Shown here in pieces: positions 18,062 through 26,107 of a DNA stretch of 56,758 nucleotides. The notes beneath the pieces were generated by a model. It was not told the origin of the DNA, searched no databases, and was given only the letters and a program-made list of their open reading frames with translations. Numbering within the stretch: the stretch's first letter is position 1; each line of letters begins with the position of its first letter. Location: the NCBI GenBank assembly GCA_964511265.1, contig CAZEES010000004.1:1-56758 (forward strand). Direction: 5' to 3'. A program made the position numbers and the translations under genes. The DNA is from Nitrosopelagicus sp964511265 (GTDB taxonomy: Archaea; Thermoproteota; Nitrososphaeria; Nitrososphaerales; Nitrosopumilaceae).

Positions 18062-18198
18062 GTTAAATCTCCATCTTTGAGTTTCTGAAGTTCCAAAATC
18101 CTTACGCATTCTTCAAGTTCCTCAGGTAAATGGTCATTTATTGGTCGTTGGCAGTTTTTGCAAATTGTTCCTTCCATATCTGAATCTGGTTTCGCCAT
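18058..18198 (-). CDS. Small protein with one CxxC motif, 46 residues
   Basis: ATG at 18198 to TAA at 18058. The product begins MAKPDSDMEGTICKNCQRPI and continues with an acidic helix (LPEELEECVRILELQKL). The CKNC pair is half of a zinc knuckle, so a dimer or a metal-thiolate partner is conceivable. It lies just downstream (5 bp) of another small zinc protein on the same strand, and the two probably form a small operon. No family recognised. Confidence 0.55.
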   Translation of the reverse strand: MAKPDSDMEGTICKNCQRPINDHLPEELEECVRILELQKLKDGDLT

Positions 18199-18203
18199 CA
18201 TAA

Positions 18204-18386
18204 TTATCGCCAGTCCTTAGTATTGGGCTCACATCTGGGACATTTAAGTCCGTTTGTTGTTAAACCGCATTTTTTACACTTGGAAGAAAATCCTATAACG
18301 TCATTTTTTCCTGTTTTGGTATATTTGAAAATTAAAACAAAAGCTATCAAAATACCAATTGCAGCACCTATTACCCACAGTAACAT
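18204..18386 (-). CDS. Membrane-anchored zinc-ribbon miniprotein
   Basis: A 60-residue protein with N-terminal TM helix LLWVIGAAIGILIAFVLIFK, a basic stop-transfer segment KYTKTGK, then a compact zinc ribbon CKKCG...CPRC near the C-terminus. The expected topology puts the ribbon in the cytoplasm. Its function is unknown. ATG start; 5 bp upstream of the 46-residue CxxC protein on the same strand. Confidence 0.7.
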   Translation of the reverse strand: MLLWVIGAAIGILIAFVLIFKYTKTGKNDVIGFSSKCKKCGLTTNGLKCPRCEPNTKDWR

Positions 18387-18477
18387 ATCATATACTGGTC
18401 TTAATTCAATTAAAAACTAACTAATACTCTCATCTACTGAATAAAAGGGATATTACTTTAGCAGCACACTATGTGTG

Positions 18478-19179
18478 TCATCTTTTAGGTATATCATCTT
18501 CAGAACTAAATCTGGATTCAACTGCTTCTGCTTTTACGTCTAGTTCCTTTGTATCTCCAAGTTTTTGATAGGTTAGTTTTTCCAAAGTCTGTATAATTGT
18601 TCTTGCTGCTCTATATTGAGGAATTCTGGGTTCTAATAATTCACCATAAAGCCCAATTCCATTAATTCCATTCAATTTTGCATATCCTAAAATCAATCCA
18701 TTAAAACCTGTAATGACTGATTCAGTTGGTGTAGTCTCTATTCCTAATTTCTTAACTAATTTTAAAATGTCTTGTGATGTAGTTGTAACGTATGTTGTAG
18801 GACTTTTTCCAAATGATCTTGATGTATGATAGCCTCCAACAGTGTAGATGAATTTTGCATCATAACGTTTTGCAACATTTATCACATCTTGACATAATTC
18901 ATTTAGTTCCTCATTTTCTTGTGGCTGACCTCTTCCTCCACCAAAAACAATGATATCTTTGCCAAATCTATATTCCCATTTTTCTTCAGGAATCTCAATG
19001 TATCCGCCTTTGTCATAAACATATGGTGGTCTAGATGATGCGGCATGTCTAAAAGATGCTGTACCTAAACTTTTGTTGATATGATTTACTACTATACTCC
19101 CAACATTTCCCATATCTTGCATCGCCGCTATGATTAGTGGTTTATTCACGTCTGGAATTCTTGTGTCTTCAAAATGCAC
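18478..19179 (-). CDS. PAC2 family protein (proteasome-assembly-chaperone-like)
   Basis: A 233-residue protein of the PAC2 family. Diagnostic segments are PLIIAAMQDMGNVGSIVVNH, a central DIIVFGGGRGQP, FIYTVGGYHTSRSF and the GFNGLILGYAKLNGINGIGLYGE block. Archaeal members are homologues of the eukaryotic 20S proteasome assembly chaperone PAC2, but their role in archaea is not settled. The start codon is GTG; a TATA-like element (ttttaaac on the minus strand) sits about 26 bp upstream, supporting this start in a leaderless mRNA. Confidence 0.85.
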   Translation of the reverse strand: MHFEDTRIPDVNKPLIIAAMQDMGNVGSIVVNHINKSLGTASFRHAASSRPPYVYDKGGYIEIPEEKWEYRFGKDIIVFGGGRGQPQENEELNELCQDVINVAKRYDAKFIYTVGGYHTSRSFGKSPTTYVTTTSQDILKLVKKLGIETTPTESVITGFNGLILGYAKLNGINGIGLYGELLEPRIPQYRAARTIIQTLEKLTYQKLGDTKELDVKAEAVESRFSSEDDIPKR

Positions 19180-19268
19180 ATAATTTTATGAAATTTGTTG
19201 TTTAAAACATGTTTGGTATATCTCTGAGAATTGTTATCAGAGTACAACACTTCTAGTATCAATCTCTT

Positions 19269-19436
19269 CTATACATCCAAAATCTTTTTTCTGTATCTAA
19301 CCAATAGACAACTTCTACAAAGACAGTCTTTATCATCAATTTCATTTCTTGATAATTTGGGAAAATCTGTACACCAACATGAAATATCATTATCACATGA
19401 AAAACTTTCTCCACATTCGGCACATTTTTTGTTCAT
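19269..19436 (-). CDS. Cysteine-rich CWC family protein
   Basis: A 55-residue protein starting MNKKCAECGESFSC and containing ISCWCTDFPKL, then DCLCRSCLL. The CxxCG...C...CWC pattern is that of the Cys-rich CWC family, expected to bind zinc. Its ATG overlaps the stop of the VWA gene by one base (TAATG), which makes it the third member of the MoxR-VWA operon. The small size explains why it is easy to miss. The family's function is unknown; here it may assist the ATPase/VWA pair. Confidence 0.75.
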   Translation of the reverse strand: MNKKCAECGESFSCDNDISCWCTDFPKLSRNEIDDKDCLCRSCLLVRYRKKILDV

Positions 19437-21004
19437 TAATTATCTGATAGAATACTTAACACTCTATTAGGAATATCTGGCAATCTGCTAACTGCTAACA
19501 CTTTGTCATATCCTAAATATTTCAAATTATTTGCAATTGATGTAGCACTAAATGTATCTCTACCTACCCCAATCGCTGTCATTTTAATCCCTAGTGATTT
19601 GTACGATTTTAGTATCAATTTTACTGCATTTGGATCAGCTGGTTCACCATCTGATAATGTAAGAAAAATGTCAGGTTTTTTTGATGTTAAGATAGGAAGC
19701 ATTCTGTCGTATACTTCTGCCAATGGTGTACCTCCATTTGCAGAAATCTGTGCCAATCTTTTGGCTGCTGAATTATTCCATTTCATCTCAGATGGTTTTA
19801 CCAACCAACAAACTACTTGTCTGTTTACTGTATTGAAGGCATAAACTGAAAAATCAACCTTCAAGAAAGCCAAAACTTCACAAAGTCCAATAGTTGCTTT
19901 TTTGTATTCTATTTGTTGATCCGATATACTGGATGAGTGATCAAGTAAAATGAGGATTCTAGATTTTATTGATTTTTTTACATCTCTGAAAAATGGTTTG
20001 TGAAACCCCTCAAGATATGTCTCTTCATCGAATTCCTCCCCTGAAACGACATGTTCTTCTTTCCATCCAGTTTTCCATTCACGAAATCTATTTTTCAAAT
20101 TACTAATCAACTCTTGATCATAAATTTTTGTTTCATCTACATTTGTTGCATTAGGAATTTGTATGCCAATTGTTTCAGGTATCAAACCTTTGTTTTCATT
20201 CTTTTTTGTCTCTTCTTTGATTAGATTGAATTCCTTAGTAATTTCTTTTCCTTCAATTGTTTTTTTTGTATCTATCTTTCCCAGTTCTGATTCAAGGTTT
20301 TTAGCAATTTTTTGAACAGCTTTTTCAAAATCTTGTGGCATGACCATCATTCCTGGACCTTTCAATGGCACAGATAATGGAATTGTAATTAAAGGGTCTA
20401 TATCTAAAATAATCAAGATTTTTGGAATGTGTTTTTCAATCCATGTTGTGCTGTAATTATTTTCTAATGCTTCATTCACAATCTCTTTTGCAAAATCTAC
20501 TGCTTTTACAATACGTTCAAAATGACTAGGCTGTATTTCTCCTTTAATATCTCCAAATAAGAAATATTGATAGAATCCTTCTACAATTTTTGATTTACCT
20601 AAAAGATTGTTTAAGAGTGGTCTGTATATCCATTGCCAAGAATAATTAAAAATTAATTCTTTATCCATTCCTTGCCAAATCTTACGCCCAACTAATTCAA
20701 TTCTACGCCTTTCAATTGAATTTAATAAAAATCCAAAAGCATGATCATTAGATAGGATCTTCTCACAATTCTTAATCTTCATCCCTTCATACCATGCTGC
20801 AGTCCTAAATTGTCTATATCTTGAAAACTCATCCCCATTATAATCAAGTACTGGGGTGAGAATTACTTTATTGTCTTTCATCCTAGTTTCATTAATTTTC
20901 TTTGTGGACATAGTGACAATAATTTTGTCATTTTCAGCCCACCGTCTAACTAAAAATGTGGCTATATCAATTAGTGTGTCACTTCTTAAGGCAACTGATG
21001 ACAT
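19436..21004 (-). CDS. VWA-domain protein (CoxE/NorD-like partner of MoxR ATPase)
   Basis: A 522-residue protein. The C-terminal VWA domain has a complete metal-ion-dependent adhesion site: DHSSSIS near residue 354, a threonine in NGGTPLAEV, and an aspartate in LTLSDGEPADP. The N-terminal ~300 residues are a mixed helical region without a family match. VWA proteins encoded beside MoxR-type ATPases (NorD/NorQ, CbbO/CbbQ, CoxE/CoxD) work with the ATPase to insert metal into, or reactivate, a target enzyme. The target here is unknown. It overlaps its two neighbours by one base each. Confidence 0.85.
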   Translation of the reverse strand: MSSVALRSDTLIDIATFLVRRWAENDKIIVTMSTKKINETRMKDNKVILTPVLDYNGDEFSRYRQFRTAAWYEGMKIKNCEKILSNDHAFGFLLNSIERRRIELVGRKIWQGMDKELIFNYSWQWIYRPLLNNLLGKSKIVEGFYQYFLFGDIKGEIQPSHFERIVKAVDFAKEIVNEALENNYSTTWIEKHIPKILIILDIDPLITIPLSVPLKGPGMMVMPQDFEKAVQKIAKNLESELGKIDTKKTIEGKEITKEFNLIKEETKKNENKGLIPETIGIQIPNATNVDETKIYDQELISNLKNRFREWKTGWKEEHVVSGEEFDEETYLEGFHKPFFRDVKKSIKSRILILLDHSSSISDQQIEYKKATIGLCEVLAFLKVDFSVYAFNTVNRQVVCWLVKPSEMKWNNSAAKRLAQISANGGTPLAEVYDRMLPILTSKKPDIFLTLSDGEPADPNAVKLILKSYKSLGIKMTAIGVGRDTFSATSIANNLKYLGYDKVLAVSRLPDIPNRVLSILSDN

Positions 21005-21828
21005 TAGCTCTCATACATAGATGTAATGATGTCATTAACTTTTTGTAATTCTATATTTCCCCATTGTGCATATACATTTCCAAATACAATCTCCGCTGCC
21101 TTCTTTGATGACATCTTTCCGTCAATCAATTTTGCATATGCTATAGTTTCTCTTAGTGAAGGTGAATAGTATAATTCTTCTACTAATGCAGCTTGTCTCA
21201 ATGTATTGGCAAGTTTAATTCCTTTTTCTAATGATTTGTCATCTACATTTGGAACATGTTTCTTCACAATCTCAAATTCCTTTTCTTCTGGAGGATAATC
21301 CATTCTTAACCTGATAGGAAATCTACTCAAAAGCTGTGGCGGTAATTCTTTTGTTCCGACATGATTTAATGGATTAATTGTTGCAATTACAAACCATGAT
21401 TTGTTTGCCGTTATCAACTCTCCTCCTGACTCTTTTAGAACAATTTGCCTTCTATCATCCAATGCTTCATCTAATCTTAACAAAACATCCGCTTCTGCTG
21501 CGTTAATCTCGTCTAGGTATAGCATATTTCCTTCTTTCATTGATTTAACCAAAACTCCCTCATCAAATTGGATATTTCCTTCTGAAAGACTCTTTGAACC
21601 TACTAGATGGCTTTCTCTAGTCCTTAAACTGAAATTAATTGAATCTAGTTTCATTGATTGCTTCTTTGCAAACTCTCGTACTAGTGTTGTTTTTCCAGTG
21701 CCTTTAGGACCAATAACTAAAACAAAAATTCCCTGTTCATGAGCTTTTTCCAAAACCTCAATTGCATTACTCCAATCTAAAAACTCTGGAAAATTATCTT
21801 CAGGGTCTGATTTTTCTTGTTCTTCCAT
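21004..21828 (-). CDS. MoxR-family AAA+ ATPase (NorQ/CbbQ-like)
   Basis: A 274-residue AAA+ protein. Walker A is GPKGTGKTT at about residues 40-48, Walker B is NMLYLDEINAAEADVLLRLD, sensor 1 is VIATINPLNHVGTKELPPQL with an arginine finger in LLSRFPIRL. These are MoxR/NorQ traits. The ATP-driven ring is thought to remodel metalloenzymes with a VWA partner, which is the next gene. I chose the ATG at 21828; a TTG three codons upstream is possible. It is first in a coupled three-gene operon. Confidence 0.9.
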   Translation of the reverse strand: MEEQEKSDPEDNFPEFLDWSNAIEVLEKAHEQGIFVLVIGPKGTGKTTLVREFAKKQSMKLDSINFSLRTRESHLVGSKSLSEGNIQFDEGVLVKSMKEGNMLYLDEINAAEADVLLRLDEALDDRRQIVLKESGGELITANKSWFVIATINPLNHVGTKELPPQLLSRFPIRLRMDYPPEEKEFEIVKKHVPNVDDKSLEKGIKLANTLRQAALVEELYYSPSLRETIAYAKLIDGKMSSKKAAEIVFGNVYAQWGNIELQKVNDIITSMYES

Positions 21829-21870
21829 CAAGTACAATTGTTTGATTGCCTACTTTATTTAAGATTAATT

Positions 21871-23334
21871 CTATGAAGCAAATGATGCTATCTTTACGAA
21901 CGATTCATCCAATGTCTTATGTAATTTTTTATTCCATTCATCAAATCCAGATGGATCTTTTGGATAGTTATGATAATGTTCAACTAACCATTGATTTTGG
22001 CCTGATGTATATTTAAGACCACTTGCAACTGTTTTGTTCATTGCACCTCTGATTATCATTCCTATTTTACCAAGACCTGAAAAGTCAGGATGTTCTCCCT
22101 TACTAATTGCTTCAACATCTAGGTTTCCCAAAAAGTGTTTCATTCCATAACTAATCTGATCATTTGTCATTGTCTGAACTAATCTTCTGAATAATTCTAA
22201 ACCTGCTGTCTTGTAACCATACTCTTTAATAAAATCTAAATTGTATTGCCATAACCCTGCCTCTGAAACATCGTTAGCTTCAATTGCTTGTGTAACATTA
22301 TTTCCAATTATTGTACCTGCAATAAGTGCTGGCCCAATTCCTCCTGCATCTATTGGTTTAGGCATCCATGCAGAATCTCCAACCAACATATATCCGCCTG
22401 AGACAAGACAATCATTTTGTCTTCTTACTGAAACCTGATAAACTCCTGTATTGTTGTGTATATCTCCTGGATCTTCCGATAATTTTGGATTTTTAATTGC
22501 TTTATTCCTCTCAAGATATTCTTGCATCAAAGATGCAACACTATCTGATTTTCCTAATCTCTTATTTCGTTGCTCTAAAATTGATTTCTCAACACCTAAT
22601 CCTATATTGACTTTATTCTCGCCTTTTGGAAATACCCATCCATATCCTCCAGGTGCAATATCTTGGTCTAAATGAATAATACAATAATCTGGATCAAATT
22701 GTGTCAAATCTTTCTCCCCTGGTTCAAAATACATGATATGTCTACCAGTAGATTCTACATCTCTTCTGTCTATTTTTCTCTCAACTTTTGTAGAATTTTT
22801 TAATTGATTTCTCAACATTGATGTAATTCCTGTTGCATCCACTACTAATTTTGCAGTTTTCTTGTAGGGCTGTCTTGTTTTGTAATCTACTCCTTCTATT
22901 CCTATAACTTGGGTTCCATCATAAATTAATCCTGAAAGATTAATTTCAAAATCAAACTCGACACCCATTTTTCTTGTTCTTGCATTTTGAATTTCTGGGA
23001 GTTTTTGTCTGTTTAGCATATATCCTGCACCATCAAATGGAATTGCAGTTTCATAATCAGGAGAAAATGCCATTACTCCCTTTACATCATGTTCAATCTC
23101 TGGTCTAGTCCATGGTACCTTGATTCTCTCAGTCATATAGTCAACTGCTTCTTTTGAACATGCATCTCCACATGTCCATCCTGGAGCAGATTTTCTACCC
23201 GGTAAATGTTCTGGATTTCTATCCACTGAAAGAATTCTTAAATTTTGATTTGAATAATGACAAATTGCTTGTGCCGCAATTGTTCCAGTTAATCCTCCGC
23301 CTGCAACAATTACATCATAATCTGTTTCCAACAA
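21871..23334 (-). CDS. Geranylgeranyl reductase family FAD-dependent oxidoreductase
   Basis: A 487-residue flavoprotein. The N-terminal dinucleotide loop is VIVAGGGLTGTIAA. The Rxxx tyrosine segment YMLNRQKLPEIQ, the central VVDATGITSMLRNQL and GGYGWVFPKGENKVNIGLG, and the FAD-binding GDSAWMPKPIDAGGIGPAL all match the geranylgeranyl reductase family. In archaea such enzymes saturate the isoprenoid chains of membrane lipids. Several paralogues exist in Thaumarchaeota, and this one could also act on quinones or pigments. Divergent from the candidate RNA at 23.4 kb. Confidence 0.85.
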   Translation of the reverse strand: MLETDYDVIVAGGGLTGTIAAQAICHYSNQNLRILSVDRNPEHLPGRKSAPGWTCGDACSKEAVDYMTERIKVPWTRPEIEHDVKGVMAFSPDYETAIPFDGAGYMLNRQKLPEIQNARTRKMGVEFDFEINLSGLIYDGTQVIGIEGVDYKTRQPYKKTAKLVVDATGITSMLRNQLKNSTKVERKIDRRDVESTGRHIMYFEPGEKDLTQFDPDYCIIHLDQDIAPGGYGWVFPKGENKVNIGLGVEKSILEQRNKRLGKSDSVASLMQEYLERNKAIKNPKLSEDPGDIHNNTGVYQVSVRRQNDCLVSGGYMLVGDSAWMPKPIDAGGIGPALIAGTIIGNNVTQAIEANDVSEAGLWQYNLDFIKEYGYKTAGLELFRRLVQTMTNDQISYGMKHFLGNLDVEAISKGEHPDFSGLGKIGMIIRGAMNKTVASGLKYTSGQNQWLVEHYHNYPKDPSGFDEWNKKLHKTLDESFVKIASFAS

Positions 23335-23383
23335 AACATTGTTTGTATGGTCATTATTTAAAACAATCAGAACTACATATTTG

Positions 23384-23452
23384 GGTCGGTTCGTCGCGGC
23401 GTCATCAGCGCTTGGCGCTCAGACTGGAGCGGCTTTTATTTCCTCATTCCCT
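23384..23452 (+). ncRNA. Candidate GC-rich small RNA
   Basis: Inside an AT-rich intergenic gap, positions 23384-23433 are strongly GC-rich and non-coding on both strands. A TATA-like sequence (atttaaaac, 23356-23364) lies about 25 bp before position 23384, and a U-rich run begins at 23434 (ttttatttcc, later ttttttt). A perfect 5-bp hairpin, agcgc-ttg-gcgct, spans 23407-23419. This is the form of a short, independently transcribed RNA on the plus strand between two minus-strand genes. A C/D-box guide RNA on the opposite strand is an alternative (a ctgatga box is present). Confidence 0.35.
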
Positions 23453-23493
23453 TTTTTTATTACTCGTAAATACTATTAAGTGATCTAACAAAA

Positions 23494-23910
23494 TCACATT
23501 TTCATTAATTCTTGATAAATTTTCCTTGTCTCATTTTTAACATAAACTGGTGTACTGATGTTAATCTTTATTGCATCTTCTTTTGATATTGTTAATATTT
23601 CTGAGATTAACTTTTGTTTACTTATACGTAAACCTAGACCTGAAGATGTTACATACTCATCAACATTATCAAAAATTTCATGAAAGTCTTCTTTTTTCAT
23701 CTTTGAAAAGAATATCCTCACAAAGTCTTCGGCAGATTTTTTTTTCAATTTGGATGAAATTAGCAATATTGGATTGTTAAAATGACCTGGAACTTGCTCA
23801 ATCTGAAAATTTTTTTGTTCTACATGAAAAACATTTTCTAATTCTTCTAGAACCTTCTTTTCGTTCTCTGTTGCATGAAGAATCAAATTAATTCTTACTT
23901 CTAATTGCAT
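23494..23910 (-). CDS. RNA-binding protein, exosome-subunit-like (COG1325 type)
   Basis: A 138-residue protein starting MQLEVRINLILHATENEKKV, with a helix of acidic residues and the later PGHFNNPILLISSKLKKK. This matches the small archaeal family annotated as predicted exosome subunit / RNA-binding domain (COG1325). Its position next to eS1 and other translation genes fits an RNA-related role. It is 15 bp after eS1 on the same strand, probably co-transcribed. Biochemical function is not established. Confidence 0.7.
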   Translation of the reverse strand: MQLEVRINLILHATENEKKVLEELENVFHVEQKNFQIEQVPGHFNNPILLISSKLKKKSAEDFVRIFFSKMKKEDFHEIFDNVDEYVTSSGLGLRISKQKLISEILTISKEDAIKINISTPVYVKNETRKIYQELMKM

Positions 23911-23925
23911 TTCTAAAACATCAGT

Positions 23926-24561
23926 CTAGTCTGATTTTGTTTTTTTACTTTTTGCTTCAAGCAAGACTGTCTGTGCAGATGCCGTCTTGATTAGTTTTAC
24001 TTTTTCTAATCCCACATGTCTTAATTTTATAACTTTCTTTGCAGCAGCCATGATGTCTGAGTTTATCTTTCCATAACATGTAGCCTGAACGAATCCATCA
24101 ATATCCATTGTTGGAACTGTCTTTTCAATTACATCTTTTGCGATTAGGCGCAACTGACGTTGTCTTGATGTGTTCAATTGCCTGTGTGTCAGAGCAAGCA
24201 TTTTGATTCTAAACACATAGTTGTCTTTTGTTTCAATATCGATCACAAAGTTTACTTTAGACGAACCTCTTCGAATCAAACTTCTTAAAAATTCCTTAGA
24301 ATATTCAAATCTCTTGAAAACTGTTTTGGCTTTGTTATCGGTGACACTATCTATTTGGAAGATTATTTTGTATTGGTGTTGTGAAGGATCACCTTTGAGA
24401 ATATCCCATAATGTAACTTCTAAAATTCTACCTTTGGCATTTTCATCATCAGTAATTGGAACATATCCAATATTGACATTGTTAAATGAATCTGGAGCAA
24501 TAACATTCACCCATTTCTTTTCTTTCCATTTGTCTTTGATCTTACGAGCTTTTCTTGCCAA
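23926..24561 (-). CDS. rps3ae: 30S ribosomal protein eS1 (S3Ae)
   Basis: A 211-residue ribosomal protein beginning MARKARKIKDKWKEKKWVNV, with ITDDENAKGRILEVTLWDIL, RSLIRRGSSKVNFV and the MLALTHRQLNTSRQRQLRLI segment, all characteristic of eS1. It binds near the mRNA exit of the small subunit. It lies 41 bp downstream of serS in the same orientation. Confidence 0.95.
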   Translation of the reverse strand: MARKARKIKDKWKEKKWVNVIAPDSFNNVNIGYVPITDDENAKGRILEVTLWDILKGDPSQHQYKIIFQIDSVTDNKAKTVFKRFEYSKEFLRSLIRRGSSKVNFVIDIETKDNYVFRIKMLALTHRQLNTSRQRQLRLIAKDVIEKTVPTMDIDGFVQATCYGKINSDIMAAAKKVIKLRHVGLEKVKLIKTASAQTVLLEAKSKKTKSD

Positions 24562-24602
24562 TTATCTTCGACGACTATTTTCTGAATATAAACTGTTCTA
24601 GA

Positions 24603-25865
24603 TTATATGAGGTTATCCCCAAAGTATTTCTGTAAAACTTTTGGAACTTTTACATGTCCATCTTTAGTCTGATTATTTTCTAGAATTGCAACCATAGTTC
24701 GTTCTATTGCTACTAGCGTACTGTTCAAAGTGTGTATATACTTTGTATCCTCGTTACTTCTCTCTCTAAATCTAATCTTTAATCTTCTTGATTGATAATC
24801 CAGACAATTAGAACAAGATACGATCTCTCGATATGCATTTTGACCTGCCATCCATGCCTCAATGTCATATGTTTTAGCTGATACTTTTCCCATATCTCCA
24901 CTTGACAAAAGCATTAGTCTATAAGGAATTTCTAATTTTTGATAAAATTTTTCAGTGGTCTGAATCATCTTTTCATGTTCTTTCCACGACTCTTCAGGTC
25001 TACAAAAAATGAATTGTTCAATTTTCTCAAACTGATGAACTCTGAAAATGCCTTTCTGATCTTTTCCATGTGCTCCTGCCTCTTTTCTAAAACATGGACT
25101 GATTGATGCGTATCTTAATGGAATGTTAGATCCTTCCAAGATTTCATCGTAATACATAGAAGCTATGGCATGCTCTGAGGTGCCAATTAAAAACAAGTCT
25201 TCCTCTTCAACTTTGTAAATCACTTCTTCAAAATCATCTGCTATTACTGCCCCTTCCATTGCTTGTCTGTTTATCATGTATGGTGGCTGAATCAAATTGT
25301 AATCTCTTTCTGAAACAAAATCTAGCGCAAATGCAGTTAGTGCTTGTCCCAATCTGACTAATCCTCCTTTCAAATAATAAAATCGAGCTCCTGCTGTTTT
25401 TGATGCTCGTTCTAAATCGACTATGTCTAATTTTAATCCCAAATCAATGTGATCCATTACCTCAAAGTCAAATTTTGGAATATCTCCCCAAGTCCTAACT
25501 TGCTTGTTAAATGATTCATCTGCTCCTTTTGGAACTGAATCATGTATCAAATTAGGTATTGAAAAAGACAAATAATGATAATCATTTTCTACTGTCTTTC
25601 GTAAGTTTTCCAAGTCGTCTAGTTTTTTTGATATCTGCCCCATCTCTTGTAATAATTCAGATGCATCATTTCCTGCTTTTTTCTCACTACCAATTTTTAC
25701 TGACATTTGATTTCTTTTTTGCTTCAACTCATCAGACTGTTGCATCATCTCTCTTCTTGTCTTGTTCAACTCTAACATTTTCTCAAAGTCAAATTCCACT
25801 GCTCTGTCTTTTAACATCTGTTTTATTCGATCAGGTTCGTCTCTAATGATCTTTGGATCTAACAT
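24603..25865 (-). CDS. serS: Seryl-tRNA synthetase
   Basis: A 420-residue class II aminoacyl-tRNA synthetase. It has the N-terminal coiled-coil arm that grips tRNA-Ser (DELKQKRNQMSVKIGSEKKA and onward), motif 2 CFRKEAGAHGKDQKGIFRVH, and motif 3 NSTLVAIERTMVAILENNQ. This is the standard type, not the rare methanogen type. The start ATG overlaps the pcc1 stop by one base (TAATG). Confidence 0.97.
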   Translation of the reverse strand: MLDPKIIRDEPDRIKQMLKDRAVEFDFEKMLELNKTRREMMQQSDELKQKRNQMSVKIGSEKKAGNDASELLQEMGQISKKLDDLENLRKTVENDYHYLSFSIPNLIHDSVPKGADESFNKQVRTWGDIPKFDFEVMDHIDLGLKLDIVDLERASKTAGARFYYLKGGLVRLGQALTAFALDFVSERDYNLIQPPYMINRQAMEGAVIADDFEEVIYKVEEEDLFLIGTSEHAIASMYYDEILEGSNIPLRYASISPCFRKEAGAHGKDQKGIFRVHQFEKIEQFIFCRPEESWKEHEKMIQTTEKFYQKLEIPYRLMLLSSGDMGKVSAKTYDIEAWMAGQNAYREIVSCSNCLDYQSRRLKIRFRERSNEDTKYIHTLNSTLVAIERTMVAILENNQTKDGHVKVPKVLQKYFGDNLI

Positions 25866-26107
25866 TATTTTATTACCTCCATGGAAAGATTTACGTGTTC
25901 CAATACCTCATCAACGGTTGAAATTAATTTTCTCAGATCTCCTTCATTTGAAAAATAAAACACCAGTTGATTCTCTTTCTCTTTAATCTCCATACTCAAT
26001 CCTTGTGGGAAATTAACATTATCTGGCCCAAGTGCCTTTTCAATCACTTTGGCCTTGTCTCTAGAAATATTATTGATTACTATCTCTATCTGGCATTTTG
26101 GTAACAT
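25865..26107 (-). CDS. pcc1: KEOPS complex subunit Pcc1
   Basis: An 80-residue protein, MLPKCQIEIVINNISRDKAK followed by KALGPDNVNFPQGLSMEIKE and a C-terminal helix STVDEVLEHVNLSMEVI. This is the Pcc1 fold, the dimerising subunit of KEOPS, which makes t6A at position 37 of ANN-decoding tRNAs. I use the ATG at 26107; the upstream in-frame codon at 26116 is TTG. It overlaps the end of the DHH gene by 38 bp and is coupled to serS. Confidence 0.85.
   Translation of the reverse strand: MLPKCQIEIVINNISRDKAKVIEKALGPDNVNFPQGLSMEIKEKENQLVFYFSNEGDLRKLISTVDEVLEHVNLSMEVIK

Noticed and set aside
23385..23450. C/D-box guide RNA on the minus strand
   Set aside because: The C box is imperfect, the first spacer is 18 nt instead of about 12, and the D box would be CCGA. 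Kept only as an alternative to the plus-strand RNA.
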